Source: Deltaproteobacteria bacterium (GTDB lineage: Bacteria > Desulfobacterota > Desulfobulbia > Desulfobulbales > SURF-16). From it: 46,551 nucleotides of DNA. The stretch is taken from positions 1 to 46,551 of the forward strand of contig JAOZOY010000015.1 in the NCBI GenBank assembly GCA_029933005.1, in the 5' to 3' direction. The notes beneath the pieces were generated by a model. That model worked only from the letters and a program-made list of their open reading frames with translations. It did no database searches and was not told the origin of the DNA. Each line of letters starts with the position of its first letter. The first letter of the stretch is position 1. This document shows positions 1 to 6,731 of this stretch, one piece after another. The position numbers and the translations under genes are program-made.

Positions 1-55
1 GACCCTTTGACCCTTTGACCCTTTGACCCTTTGACCCTTTGACCCTTTGACCCTT
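1..55. repeat. 8-bp tandem repeat (GACCCTTT)n
   Basis: Nearly seven exact head-to-tail copies of GACCCTTT run from the window edge to the sequence just before the YkgJ-like gene. The array is cut by the window edge, so its full copy number is unknown. It ends 21 bp before the probable start codon at 77. Confidence 0.97.
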
Positions 56-76
56 AAATAATAGGTGATCCTGATC

Positions 77-676
77 ATGAGTACAATACAATTTCCTGAA
101 AAAATCTCAATTCAGGTGGCGGAACTTTACCGCGAAATGGAAGAAAAATATGATGAACTGGCCAAAAATCTCGATTTTACCTGCCAGGGCTGTCCTGATA
201 ATTGCTGCGACAGCTATTTCCTCCACCATACCTACACGGAATGGGCCTATCTCTGGGAAGGACTGAATGAATTAGGCGAAGAGCGGCGGAATGAGCTGAT
301 TGAACGATCCAAAACAGTACTACTGGAATGCGAAAAAATGTTAGGCCGGGAAGAACGGCCAACCGTGATGTGTCCCTTGAATGATAACGGACTCTGTTCG
401 CTCTATAAACACCGAATGATGATCTGCCGCCTCCATGGAGTGCCATCTTCCATGACCAGGCCGGACGGCCAACAAATGAAATTTCCCGGTTGTTTCCGCT
501 GCCAGGAGATTGTCGGCGACCGGGATGTCGCCCACCTGGATCGGACCAGTATGTACCAAAAGCTTGTCCAGCTGGAGATGGGCTGGCTTGGTCCTAAAAG
601 AAACATCCTTCCCAAGGTAAAGATGACCATTGCCCAGATGATCGTCAAGGGACCGCCTGAGTTGAGCTTTTGTTAG
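77..676 (+). CDS. YkgJ-like cysteine-cluster protein (putative Zn/Fe chelating)
   Basis: The product is 199 aa and soluble, with no signal peptide. It carries the clustered cysteines of the YkgJ/CxxCxxCC family: CQGCPDNCC near the N-terminus, then spaced cysteines in MCPLNDNGLCSLY, the MICRLHG segment and the PGCFRC segment. Family members are thought to bind zinc or an iron-sulfur cluster, but their biochemical role is unsettled. The ORF track begins at a GTG (65). I chose the ATG at 77 because AGGTG at 63-67 sits at good Shine-Dalgarno spacing from it and overlaps the GTG. The gene stands alone on the plus strand, after the tandem repeat and convergent with the glutamate-synthase-like gene. 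Function beyond metal binding cannot be read from the sequence. Confidence 0.8.
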   Translation: MSTIQFPEKISIQVAELYREMEEKYDELAKNLDFTCQGCPDNCCDSYFLHHTYTEWAYLWEGLNELGEERRNELIERSKTVLLECEKMLGREERPTVMCPLNDNGLCSLYKHRMMICRLHGVPSSMTRPDGQQMKFPGCFRCQEIVGDRDVAHLDRTSMYQKLVQLEMGWLGPKRNILPKVKMTIAQMIVKGPPELSFC

Positions 677-710
677 GGCTAAAGCTGCAAATATAATGGT
701 TTTAAAAAGG

Positions 711-740
711 AAACAACACACAAAAAATTTTGTGTTGTTT
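711..740. terminator. A/T-rich inverted repeat between convergent genes
   Basis: AAACAACACACAAAA faces TTTTGTGTTGTTT with a small bulge. It lies between the stops of the YkgJ-like gene and the minus-strand glutamate-synthase-like gene, so it could end transcription from both sides. The stem is A/T-rich and hence modest. The following TTTCGTGGAGTTCGTGG resembles degenerate intergenic repeats common in environmental Proteobacteria. Confidence 0.45.
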
Positions 741-792
741 CGTGGAGTTCGTGGCTGAAAACAAGATTTTTGCTTCAATTAATACAATTGCA

Positions 793-2199
793 TTACACAT
801 GCCTGATCTGGGTATGATTTGAAATCTCGGAGTTCGTCGTACAGAGATCTTTGATTGACAGGCCATGGACGTTATCATTACCGGTCAATCGGGCAAAATC
901 CTGCAACTCAGCCGTGCAGACCTTGAGGAAATTATGGAGCTGACCTGCTGCCCTGTCAATATCCAGTCGTGCCCGTAATTCCGGATCCTGGGTAGCAATG
1001 CCCATAGGGCATTTGCCGGTGTTGCAGATCCGGTACTGTTGGCAGCCGATGGCCATCAGTCCACTGGTGCTGATAGCCACCGCATCGGCTCCCAGGGCCA
1101 GAGCCTTGGCAAAATCCGATGACACCCGTAAACCGCCTGTACAGACCAGGGAGACGTGAAAGGCTTTCTTCTCGTTTAAAAATTTCCTGGCCCGGTATAC
1201 AGCAAAGGGGGTGGGGATGCCGACAGATCCTTTGACATATTTGGGAGAAGCCCCGGTTCCGCCTGCCCGCCCGTCCAGGGTGATAAAATCCGGTTCTGCA
1301 TACAGGGCAACCTCAAGATCCGCCTCAATATGACCAGCGGCAAATTTGACACCAATCGGCCTGCCGCCTGAAACCTGCCGCAGCCAGGCAACCTTTTCCT
1401 TTAACTGTTCCCTGGTCAGAATATCCGCGTAATGGGCCGGGCTTATAATATCCATGCCTTCTGAAAAGCCCCGGATGGCTGCGATTTCATGGGTAACCTT
1501 GTTAGCGGGTAGATGGCCGCCCATACCGGGCTTAGCAGACTGGCCGAATTTTATCTCAATGGCATCAGCGGAACGTAGGTTTTCCTCGCTGACACTGTAA
1601 TGGTTGGGCACGTATTCAAAAATATATTTATAGGAGTTGTCCCGGGATTCCGGCAGAATTCCGCCTTCGCCGGAGCCAACGGCAGTCTGCATGGCTCTGC
1701 TGCCACGAGCCAGCGCCATCTTTGCCTCTTTTGACAGGGCACCGAATGACATATGGCTGATATAGATGGGTGTTGAAATGACCAGCGGTTTTGCAGCTTG
1801 CGGTCCGATAGTGGTTGTCGTCTCAACCTGATCATCGTGATTCAAGGGGATTTTGGCCAGTTGGGCACCCTGAATCAGGATATCCTCCCAGGAAATAACA
1901 GGTTTTCTGGTCTGCATGGGCTCGATAATCGACTGGCCGGTTTCTGCCATGGTGTGGATATCGGCCAGGTACGATTCATGGGAATCTTCCGTTTTCCGAA
2001 TATCAAAGGAGAGGTCACGTTCCTTGGTGGCCTCTTCAATATCCTCGGAGATATCCGGTTCCGCACCGACCCGGCGCCAAAAGGCCTTGCCGGAATCACA
2101 GACCGGACAGGTAAAGTCCGAAGGTAAATCATTCCAGCGTGCAGATTCCTTATCTTCGTCGTATTCGGTATCACAGACCGAGCATACATATACAGCCAT
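793..2199 (-). CDS. Rubredoxin domain fused to FMN-dependent glutamate synthase-like domain
   Basis: 468 aa. Residues 1-45 are a rubredoxin: CSVC at 6-9 and CPVC at 31-34 would bind one Fe. From about residue 80 to 440 it matches the FMN-binding (alpha-subunit central) domain of glutamate synthase: AKPGMGGHLP, LDGRAGGTGASP, and a C-x5-C-x4-C cluster in CQQYRICNTGKCPMG like the 3Fe-4S site of GltB. It lacks the glutaminase domain, so it is a stand-alone synthase-like protein, and its true acceptor and donor are unknown. The built-in rubredoxin suggests electrons arrive through rubredoxin chemistry rather than NAD(P)H. It lies 83 bp downstream of rubrerythrin on the same strand and is probably co-transcribed with it, which would link it to redox or oxidative-stress metabolism. 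That link is inferred. Confidence 0.85.
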   Translation of the reverse strand: MAVYVCSVCDTEYDEDKESARWNDLPSDFTCPVCDSGKAFWRRVGAEPDISEDIEEATKERDLSFDIRKTEDSHESYLADIHTMAETGQSIIEPMQTRKPVISWEDILIQGAQLAKIPLNHDDQVETTTTIGPQAAKPLVISTPIYISHMSFGALSKEAKMALARGSRAMQTAVGSGEGGILPESRDNSYKYIFEYVPNHYSVSEENLRSADAIEIKFGQSAKPGMGGHLPANKVTHEIAAIRGFSEGMDIISPAHYADILTREQLKEKVAWLRQVSGGRPIGVKFAAGHIEADLEVALYAEPDFITLDGRAGGTGASPKYVKGSVGIPTPFAVYRARKFLNEKKAFHVSLVCTGGLRVSSDFAKALALGADAVAISTSGLMAIGCQQYRICNTGKCPMGIATQDPELRARLDIDRAAGQLHNFLKVCTAELQDFARLTGNDNVHGLSIKDLCTTNSEISNHTQIRHV

Positions 2200-2228
2200 G
2201 CTTGTTTCCTGTTAATATTCTGATAGGC

Positions 2229-2253
2229 GATGCTGCCCGAAATGGGTAGCATC
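2229..2253 (-). other. Hairpin between rubrerythrin and the rubredoxin-GltS-like gene
   Basis: GATGCTGCCC and GGGTAGCATC form a 10-bp stem with one imperfect pair around a 5-nt loop. No T-tract follows on the minus strand. It may be an mRNA-processing or stabilising hairpin within the operon rather than a full terminator. Confidence 0.4.
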
Positions 2254-2282
2254 ACCTGGAGTGGTTTCTTAAAACCGAAGAA

Positions 2283-2804
2283 TTAGATATCCATGTTGGC
2301 TGGTTCATAATATTCTTTAGGATGCTTACAGGCCGGGCACTTGGGCGGTGGCTCGGTCCCTTCATAGATAAATCCGCACTTGGAACATTTCCATTTAATG
2401 GCTTTTTCACGTGTAAAGACCGTGCCGTTTGCAACCATCTCCAGGCACCGTTTGTAACGGTCACGATGATGCTCTTCAACCTTGCCAATTTGCTTGAACA
2501 GGATGGCTGCCTCCATGTTCCCCTCTTCCTCCGCATCTTTTGCAAAGGTGGGATACATTTCCGTGGTCTCGTAGTCCTCGCCGCCAATGGCTTCCTGCAG
2601 ATTGGCAGCAGTATCACTAATCCCATTTAACAGTTTAAAATGATCCTTGGCATGGCGCTCTTCGTTGGCGGCACTTTCCTCAAAGACCTTGGCAATGTAG
2701 TGATAGCCTTCCTTGCGGGCTACTTTGGCAAAAAAAGTATACTTGTTTCTAGCCTGTGATTCTCCGGCAAATGCTGCCTTCAGGTTTTCAATGGTCTTGC
2801 TCAT
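2283..2804 (-). CDS. rbr: Rubrerythrin
   Basis: 173 aa. The N-terminal four-helix ferritin-like domain carries the di-iron ligands expected for the family (GESQARNKY, EERHAKDHF and EEHHRDRY segments). The C-terminal rubredoxin domain has CSKCG and CPACKHP. Rubrerythrin reduces hydrogen peroxide to water in the cytoplasm of anaerobes, taking electrons through its rubredoxin site. The ORF track extends 14 codons upstream, but the ATG at 2804 has AAGGAG at ideal spacing and begins the classic MSKTIENLKAAFAGES start. A consensus-like promoter lies just upstream with an A/T palindrome over its -35. The rubredoxin-GltS-like gene follows on the same strand. Confidence 0.95.
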   Translation of the reverse strand: MSKTIENLKAAFAGESQARNKYTFFAKVARKEGYHYIAKVFEESAANEERHAKDHFKLLNGISDTAANLQEAIGGEDYETTEMYPTFAKDAEEEGNMEAAILFKQIGKVEEHHRDRYKRCLEMVANGTVFTREKAIKWKCSKCGFIYEGTEPPPKCPACKHPKEYYEPANMDI

Positions 2805-2879
2805 AATTTCTCCTTGTATTGGTGTTTGGTAACTATTCTTCGGCACCCCGCTAAATAGTTATTTTGTTTTTTAATTAAA

Positions 2880-2906
2880 ATTATATTATTTTTCATTAAT
2901 TGTCAA
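2880..2906 (-). promoter_or_regulatory. Sigma-70-like promoter for rubrerythrin
   Basis: On the minus strand a perfect TTGACA (2901-2906) is followed after 15 bp by a perfect TATAAT (2880-2885). The spacing is short by two bases. It points at the rubrerythrin start 76 bp away. The gene's own start site and peroxide-defence role fit regulated expression. Confidence 0.6.
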
Positions 2907-2920
2907 TAATAATTATTATT
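2905..2920. promoter_or_regulatory. Perfect 16-bp A/T palindrome, candidate operator
   Basis: AATAATAATTATTATT is a perfect palindrome that overlaps the upstream edge of the rubrerythrin -35 hexamer. Its A/T content and position recall Fur/PerR-type boxes, but the symmetry centre is even rather than the usual odd spacing, so I do not name the regulator. A related sequence lies upstream of the sulfite reductase gene. Confidence 0.4.
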
Positions 2921-2969
2921 AATAAAACATTTCTAATCAATCCGCCAAAATCAGGCTCATACAATAAAA

Positions 2970-3001
2970 AAAGCCGAAACAGGCTTTCCCATTCCGGCTT
3001 T
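2970..3001 (-). terminator. Rho-independent terminator after DAHP synthase
   Basis: On the minus strand AAAGCCG pairs with CGGCTTT and is followed by further T residues. It lies 36 bp past the DAHP synthase stop and separates that gene from the rubrerythrin promoter. Confidence 0.75.
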
Positions 3002-3036
3002 ATTTCACCAACTTCAATTTTTTCTTCTTCGCTCTC

Positions 3037-4374
3037 CTAACTTCGAATCATCTCGGCGATCTGAAAGGCCAACTCCAGACTCTGCTCATTGTTGAGACGG
3101 GGATCACAGTGTGTCTGGTAATTTTTTTGCAGGTGCTGATCCAGGATATTCCGACCACCGCCGGTACACTCGGTGACATTTTCACCAGTGAGTTCGAAAT
3201 GCACCCCACCCGGCACCGAGCCCTCGGCCCAGTGAATTTCAAAAAAACATTGAATTTCCTGGAGAATATCATTGAAATTCCTGGTCTTCAGTCCCCCTTC
3301 GGCCGTATAGGTATTGCCGTGCATGGGATCACAGCTCCAGACCACACTGAATCCTTCCCTCTTGATTTCCCTGATCAATGATGGCAAATAATCGTCAATC
3401 TTCTTGCAACCGAAGCGGGTAATCAGGGTCAGCTTGCCAGCCTCGTTTTCCGGATTTAATTTTTCGATAATTTTCTTGATAGTATCAATGTCATGGTTGG
3501 GGCCGATCTTCATACCGATAGGATTGCCCACACCCCGAAAAAACTCAACATGGGCGCCGTCCAGCTGACGAGTTCGATCGCCGATCCACAGCATATGCGC
3601 GCTGCAGTCATACCAGCCGCCGGTAATGGAATCCTGCCGGGTCAGGGCCTGCTCATAGCCTAGAAGAAGTGCCTCATGGGACGTATAAAAAGAGGCCTGA
3701 TTCAGCTGGGGCGTATCCGTGTTCAGGCCAACCACCTTCATAAAATTCAGAGCCTGATCAATATTTTTAGCCAGACGCTCGTAGGAACGGCCAAGGGGCG
3801 ATTTTTTGACAAAATCGTTATTCCACTCCTGTACCCGATGCAGGGCCGCATAACCACCCCGGGTAAAAGCACGGAGGATATTCATAGTGGCTGTAGCAAG
3901 ATGATAGCCTTTCTGCATCCGCTGGGGATCCGGAATCCTGGCCTCCTTGGTCGGTTCAGGGCTGTTCACCATATCGCCGCGGTAGCTGGAGATCTCCTTG
4001 CCATCCACCATCTCGGTATCGGATGAACGAGGCTTGGCATACTGACCGGCCATGCGGCCAATTTTAATTACAGGCTTGCCGCCGGCATAACTCAAGATAA
4101 CCGCCATCTGCAAAATGACCTTCAAGTTCTCGCGGATACCAGGGGCCGTGCAGTTGGCAAAATCCTCGGAACAGTCACCAGCCTGAAGAACAAAGGCCCG
4201 GCCCTCGGACGCATCGGCCAGCTGATTCTTCAGGTCTCTGATCTCACCCGCAAAAACCAGCGGCGGCAGCAGGGAAATGTTATCTATAACTTTCTGATAT
4301 TCAGCCATGTCAGGCCACTTGGGCTGCTGCAGTGCTTCATAATTTTGCCAACTGGATTTTGTCCATTCAGACAT
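3037..4374 (-). CDS. Class II (plant-type) 3-deoxy-7-phosphoheptulonate synthase
   Basis: 445 aa, the usual size of class II DAHP synthases. It condenses phosphoenolpyruvate with erythrose 4-phosphate, the first step of the shikimate pathway. Family hallmarks are visible: LQAGDCSEDF near residue 65, KIGRMAGQYAKPRS, GDMVNSPEPT, the SFYTSHEALLL segment, HMLWIGDRTRQLDGAHVEF, and VVWSCDPMHGNT. It is of the type named aroG in mycobacteria and phzC in phenazine clusters, so I give no symbol. The ATG at 4374 is preceded by GGAG at good spacing. The gene is monocistronic, with its own terminator, and is not linked to the aroD-aroE-aroA operon 20 kb away. Allosteric regulation by aromatic amino acids is possible but cannot be read from the sequence. 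Confidence 0.92.
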   Translation of the reverse strand: MSEWTKSSWQNYEALQQPKWPDMAEYQKVIDNISLLPPLVFAGEIRDLKNQLADASEGRAFVLQAGDCSEDFANCTAPGIRENLKVILQMAVILSYAGGKPVIKIGRMAGQYAKPRSSDTEMVDGKEISSYRGDMVNSPEPTKEARIPDPQRMQKGYHLATATMNILRAFTRGGYAALHRVQEWNNDFVKKSPLGRSYERLAKNIDQALNFMKVVGLNTDTPQLNQASFYTSHEALLLGYEQALTRQDSITGGWYDCSAHMLWIGDRTRQLDGAHVEFFRGVGNPIGMKIGPNHDIDTIKKIIEKLNPENEAGKLTLITRFGCKKIDDYLPSLIREIKREGFSVVWSCDPMHGNTYTAEGGLKTRNFNDILQEIQCFFEIHWAEGSVPGGVHFELTGENVTECTGGGRNILDQHLQKNYQTHCDPRLNNEQSLELAFQIAEMIRS

Positions 4375-4436
4375 CTTTTTACTCCTAACTCGTTAAGCTA
4401 AAAATTTACAGGTTCCATTTACGAATAACTCGGTCT

Positions 4437-4543
4437 GTAACTGTTCAGGAGTACCCTATATTGGTTCATTTGGAACTTCGAAGCATACTTGTGTATTCGA
4501 GAAGGTCAAAATGGGACAAGATGGGGTGCTCCTGAATAGTTAC
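4437..4543. repeat. Palindromic element, GTAACTGTTCAG-type ends (copy 1, 107 bp)
   Basis: The left end is GTAACTGTTCAGGAGTACCC. The right end read in reverse is GTAACTATTCAGGAGCACCC, giving roughly 20-bp terminal inverted repeats with two mismatches. The interior has no ORF. It lies between the DAHP synthase and AcsE-like genes. Similar ends occur at 11658-11798 and 38608-38710. It looks like a non-autonomous palindromic or MITE/REP-type repeat. I see no clear target duplication here. Confidence 0.75.
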
Positions 4544-4555
4544 GGACTCACCATT

Positions 4556-4583
4556 GAAAAAGGGGCCTGAAAAAGCAAGCCCC
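4556..4583 (-). terminator. Terminator after the AcsE-like gene
   Basis: On the minus strand GGGGC, a 12-nt loop and GCCCC are followed by a T-run. It lies 31 bp beyond the AcsE-like stop codon. Confidence 0.65.
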
Positions 4584-4613
4584 AATCAGATCATTAGTTT
4601 TCAGGAAATCTCT

Positions 4614-5507
4614 TTACAGATCCAGCCAGGATTCGGAAAAGATAGTCTGGCCGGACAGGGACTTATAAGTTTTGTAATGCTGCAGAGCTATCCCTTCCAG
4701 GGTTGACGGATCCGGATCATTGCCATCCATCATGCCATGCACCATGTCAACATGCTCCTGACGTTCACCCTTGCAGATCGCCATCAGTTCCTTATCATAG
4801 GAATTAACAATGGCAGTGGTCAGGCCGTATTTCATCAGCATAATCAAGTAAGTACGATCCAGATATTTCCGCAGGTTATCAGCCACGCCATTGGAGACAT
4901 TGGAGAGACCCACTGTAGAACCGGCTCCCGGAGCAATATCCTGCAGCATGCTCAGAAACTCCAGACCAGCGGCAATCTGATCAGCACCCAGGGTGATGGG
5001 GGTAGCAATGGGGTCAAAGATCATTTTTTCATTTGGAATTCCAGCTTCCATCAGGGCCATCATCAAATCCACGGACATGGCGGCCCGTTCACTTGAATCG
5101 CGGGGCATACCGTCAGGCCCCCAGAGCAAGGCAATCACGTTACAGCCGGCCTCAGCGGCCACCGGAATGAGTTTTTCCATCCTTTCCGGCTGGGCGGAAA
5201 TCGAGTTCATTATCGCGACTTCCTTGTTTTTTACGACCTTGAAACCGGCAGCCATGGCATCGGTATTTGTCGTATCCAGACAAAGAGGCAGATCGCTTGC
5301 TTCCTCAACCGTTTTCACAACCCAGGGAAGCAGCTCTGTGCCGTCTTTACGGGCCGGGCCAATATTCAAATCAAGATAGGAAGCTCCGGCAGCAGCCTCT
5401 TCCCTGGCCATTTCCTGAACCGGGCCGGGTTTTCTTTCCTTCATGGCTGTACCGCTACGGGTTCCCATGATATTGATACTTTCCGCGATTGCTAAAACTG
5501 TGGCCAT
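4614..5507 (-). CDS. acsE: AcsE-like methyltetrahydrofolate:corrinoid/Fe-S protein methyltransferase
   Basis: 297 aa, a pterin-binding TIM barrel of the dihydropteroate synthase-like fold. Visible signatures are IAESINIMGTRSG at the N-terminus, YLDLNIGPA, LCLDTTN, NSISAQPERM and TVGLSNVSNG. AcsE/MeTr moves the methyl group of 5-methyl-tetrahydrofolate to Co(I) of the corrinoid iron-sulfur protein in the Wood-Ljungdahl pathway. Related enzymes serve other corrinoid proteins, so the exact partner is inferred. The activator gene acsV lies on the same strand two genes upstream (6732-8660), supporting this role. The CODH/ACS subunits are not in the window. AAGGAG precedes the ATG at 5507, and a strong promoter lies about 75 bp upstream. 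Confidence 0.83.
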   Translation of the reverse strand: MATVLAIAESINIMGTRSGTAMKERKPGPVQEMAREEAAAGASYLDLNIGPARKDGTELLPWVVKTVEEASDLPLCLDTTNTDAMAAGFKVVKNKEVAIMNSISAQPERMEKLIPVAAEAGCNVIALLWGPDGMPRDSSERAAMSVDLMMALMEAGIPNEKMIFDPIATPITLGADQIAAGLEFLSMLQDIAPGAGSTVGLSNVSNGVADNLRKYLDRTYLIMLMKYGLTTAIVNSYDKELMAICKGERQEHVDMVHGMMDGNDPDPSTLEGIALQHYKTYKSLSGQTIFSESWLDL

Positions 5508-5810
5508 TGAGTTTCTCCTTATTTAAAATTTTCTTATTTTATCTTCTAATGAAAATAGCGTATAGACTTAGGTAAACGGGTAAAATAGCGGTTAAACCCT
5601 GGCTTGTCAATAACCAAGAAAAAATTTGAAATCACGAAAGGAAATTGAGGAAACAGCTTTCTCCGTAAAGCTACCTAAAAAATACAAACATCAAGCAACT
5701 AAAAGAAACAACGTAACACACCTGAATCACTTAACAAGTGACGATAACCTTACAAGGAGACCGTCGAACAAATCCTGATATTGCAAATGCTTGCCATAGC
5801 AACAAAAAAA
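5508..5810. other. Gap between acsE and the glycosyltransferase gene
   Basis: A/T-rich stretch with no credible ORF. It holds the acsE promoter (see next entry), a leader of about 70 bases before acsE, and otherwise only unstructured sequence upstream to the glycosyltransferase stop. I see no RNA gene or repeat in it. Confidence 0.6.
5582..5610 (-). promoter_or_regulatory. Sigma-70-like promoter for acsE
   Basis: On the minus strand TTGACA (5605-5610) is separated by exactly 17 bp from TATTTT (5582-5587). It lies about 75 bp ahead of the acsE start and indicates that acsE is transcribed separately from the upstream glycosyltransferase gene. Confidence 0.6.
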
Positions 5811-6551
5811 TCAGCGGCAAAACCATTTTTTATAAAAAAAGAAAAGTCCGTCCTGGAATCTCGCCGGCCAGGGAGTGACGGTGAGGTCAAAAACAGGCGG
5901 CCGAAAGACAATCCGGGCTGCGGGGATCAGATGAACGTGCCAGCCGGCCCGGCAGAGCCGCCGGCAATACTCCAGGGATTCGTAACAGAAAAACCTTTCA
6001 TCAAAAAAACCGATGTCATTCACGGCCTGACTGTTAACAACCAGACAGATACCCGGCAGCCAATCCATTTCCACCGGTCTGTCACCCTCTGATGCCGGAA
6101 ATTTTGCTCTGATCAGTCCATTACCTGAAAACAGAATTGAAAAAAAGGATGGGAAGAGGGCAGCGGACACAAGAGGCCGGTCATCCAGGGTGACCAGTTG
6201 GGGCCCGGCAAGTCCCGCATCGGGATTGTCATCAAGAAAATCAATCAGAGCCGGAAGCGCTGCCGGTTGTAACAGGGTCTCATCGTGCCAGACCGAGACA
6301 TACCGACCCCGGCCCAGCCGGAGTGCCCGATTCCAGGCCTTTGCCGGGGGTTCTTCCACATTACTCTCAAAAATGATCACATCCGGAAAACTGTTGGCAA
6401 TAAAATCCAGAGACTTCTCCGTGCCCATGTTGACGACAATGACCTGGATGGAAACCGGATCCGCATGATCAAACAGGGAGTTCAGAAAACGGTTGATGTA
6501 TCTTCTGTTTTTGGTTGCAACACAGACGGTGCAGTCGATTTCATTTTCCAT
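5811..6551 (-). CDS. Glycosyltransferase family 2 protein
   Basis: 246 aa with the GT-A layout of GT2 enzymes: CTVCVATKNR at the N-terminus, VIVVNMGT, PPAKAWNRALRLGRGRYVSVWHDE (nucleotide-sugar and metal site region; the acidic motif here is WHDE rather than a plain DxD), and a C-terminal FDERFFCYESLEYCRRL segment typical of rhamnosyl-type transferases. No membrane segment is evident, so it is probably cytoplasmic or peripheral. Sugar donor and acceptor are unknown. It sits between acsE and acsV on the same strand, with about 180 bp and 300 bp gaps on its sides and no other polysaccharide genes nearby, so the linkage is probably not functional. No good Shine-Dalgarno precedes the ATG. Confidence 0.78.
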   Translation of the reverse strand: MENEIDCTVCVATKNRRYINRFLNSLFDHADPVSIQVIVVNMGTEKSLDFIANSFPDVIIFESNVEEPPAKAWNRALRLGRGRYVSVWHDETLLQPAALPALIDFLDDNPDAGLAGPQLVTLDDRPLVSAALFPSFFSILFSGNGLIRAKFPASEGDRPVEMDWLPGICLVVNSQAVNDIGFFDERFFCYESLEYCRRLCRAGWHVHLIPAARIVFRPPVFDLTVTPWPARFQDGLFFFYKKWFCR

Positions 6552-6731
6552 GAAATTAGCGCGTTACGCCTGAATTTTCGCCAAAAAAAACAGGTACGCG
6601 AAGACTCCGAGAAACTCAAAAAATACTGCTAAACTAAGATAATTATATCTACCGGCAAACCGCTTATCCTAAAAAATATAAGGTGTTTTTCCAGTTCTTT
6701 AGTGGGTTGCATGGCGGTATGATGGGAAAAT

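Noticed and set aside
341-778. 145-aa minus-strand ORF
   Set aside because: Antisense to the YkgJ-like gene, and its composition is unlike a real protein.
2905-2920. Calling the palindrome a Fur or PerR box
   Set aside because: The symmetry is even and A/T-rich palindromes arise easily; the regulator cannot be named.
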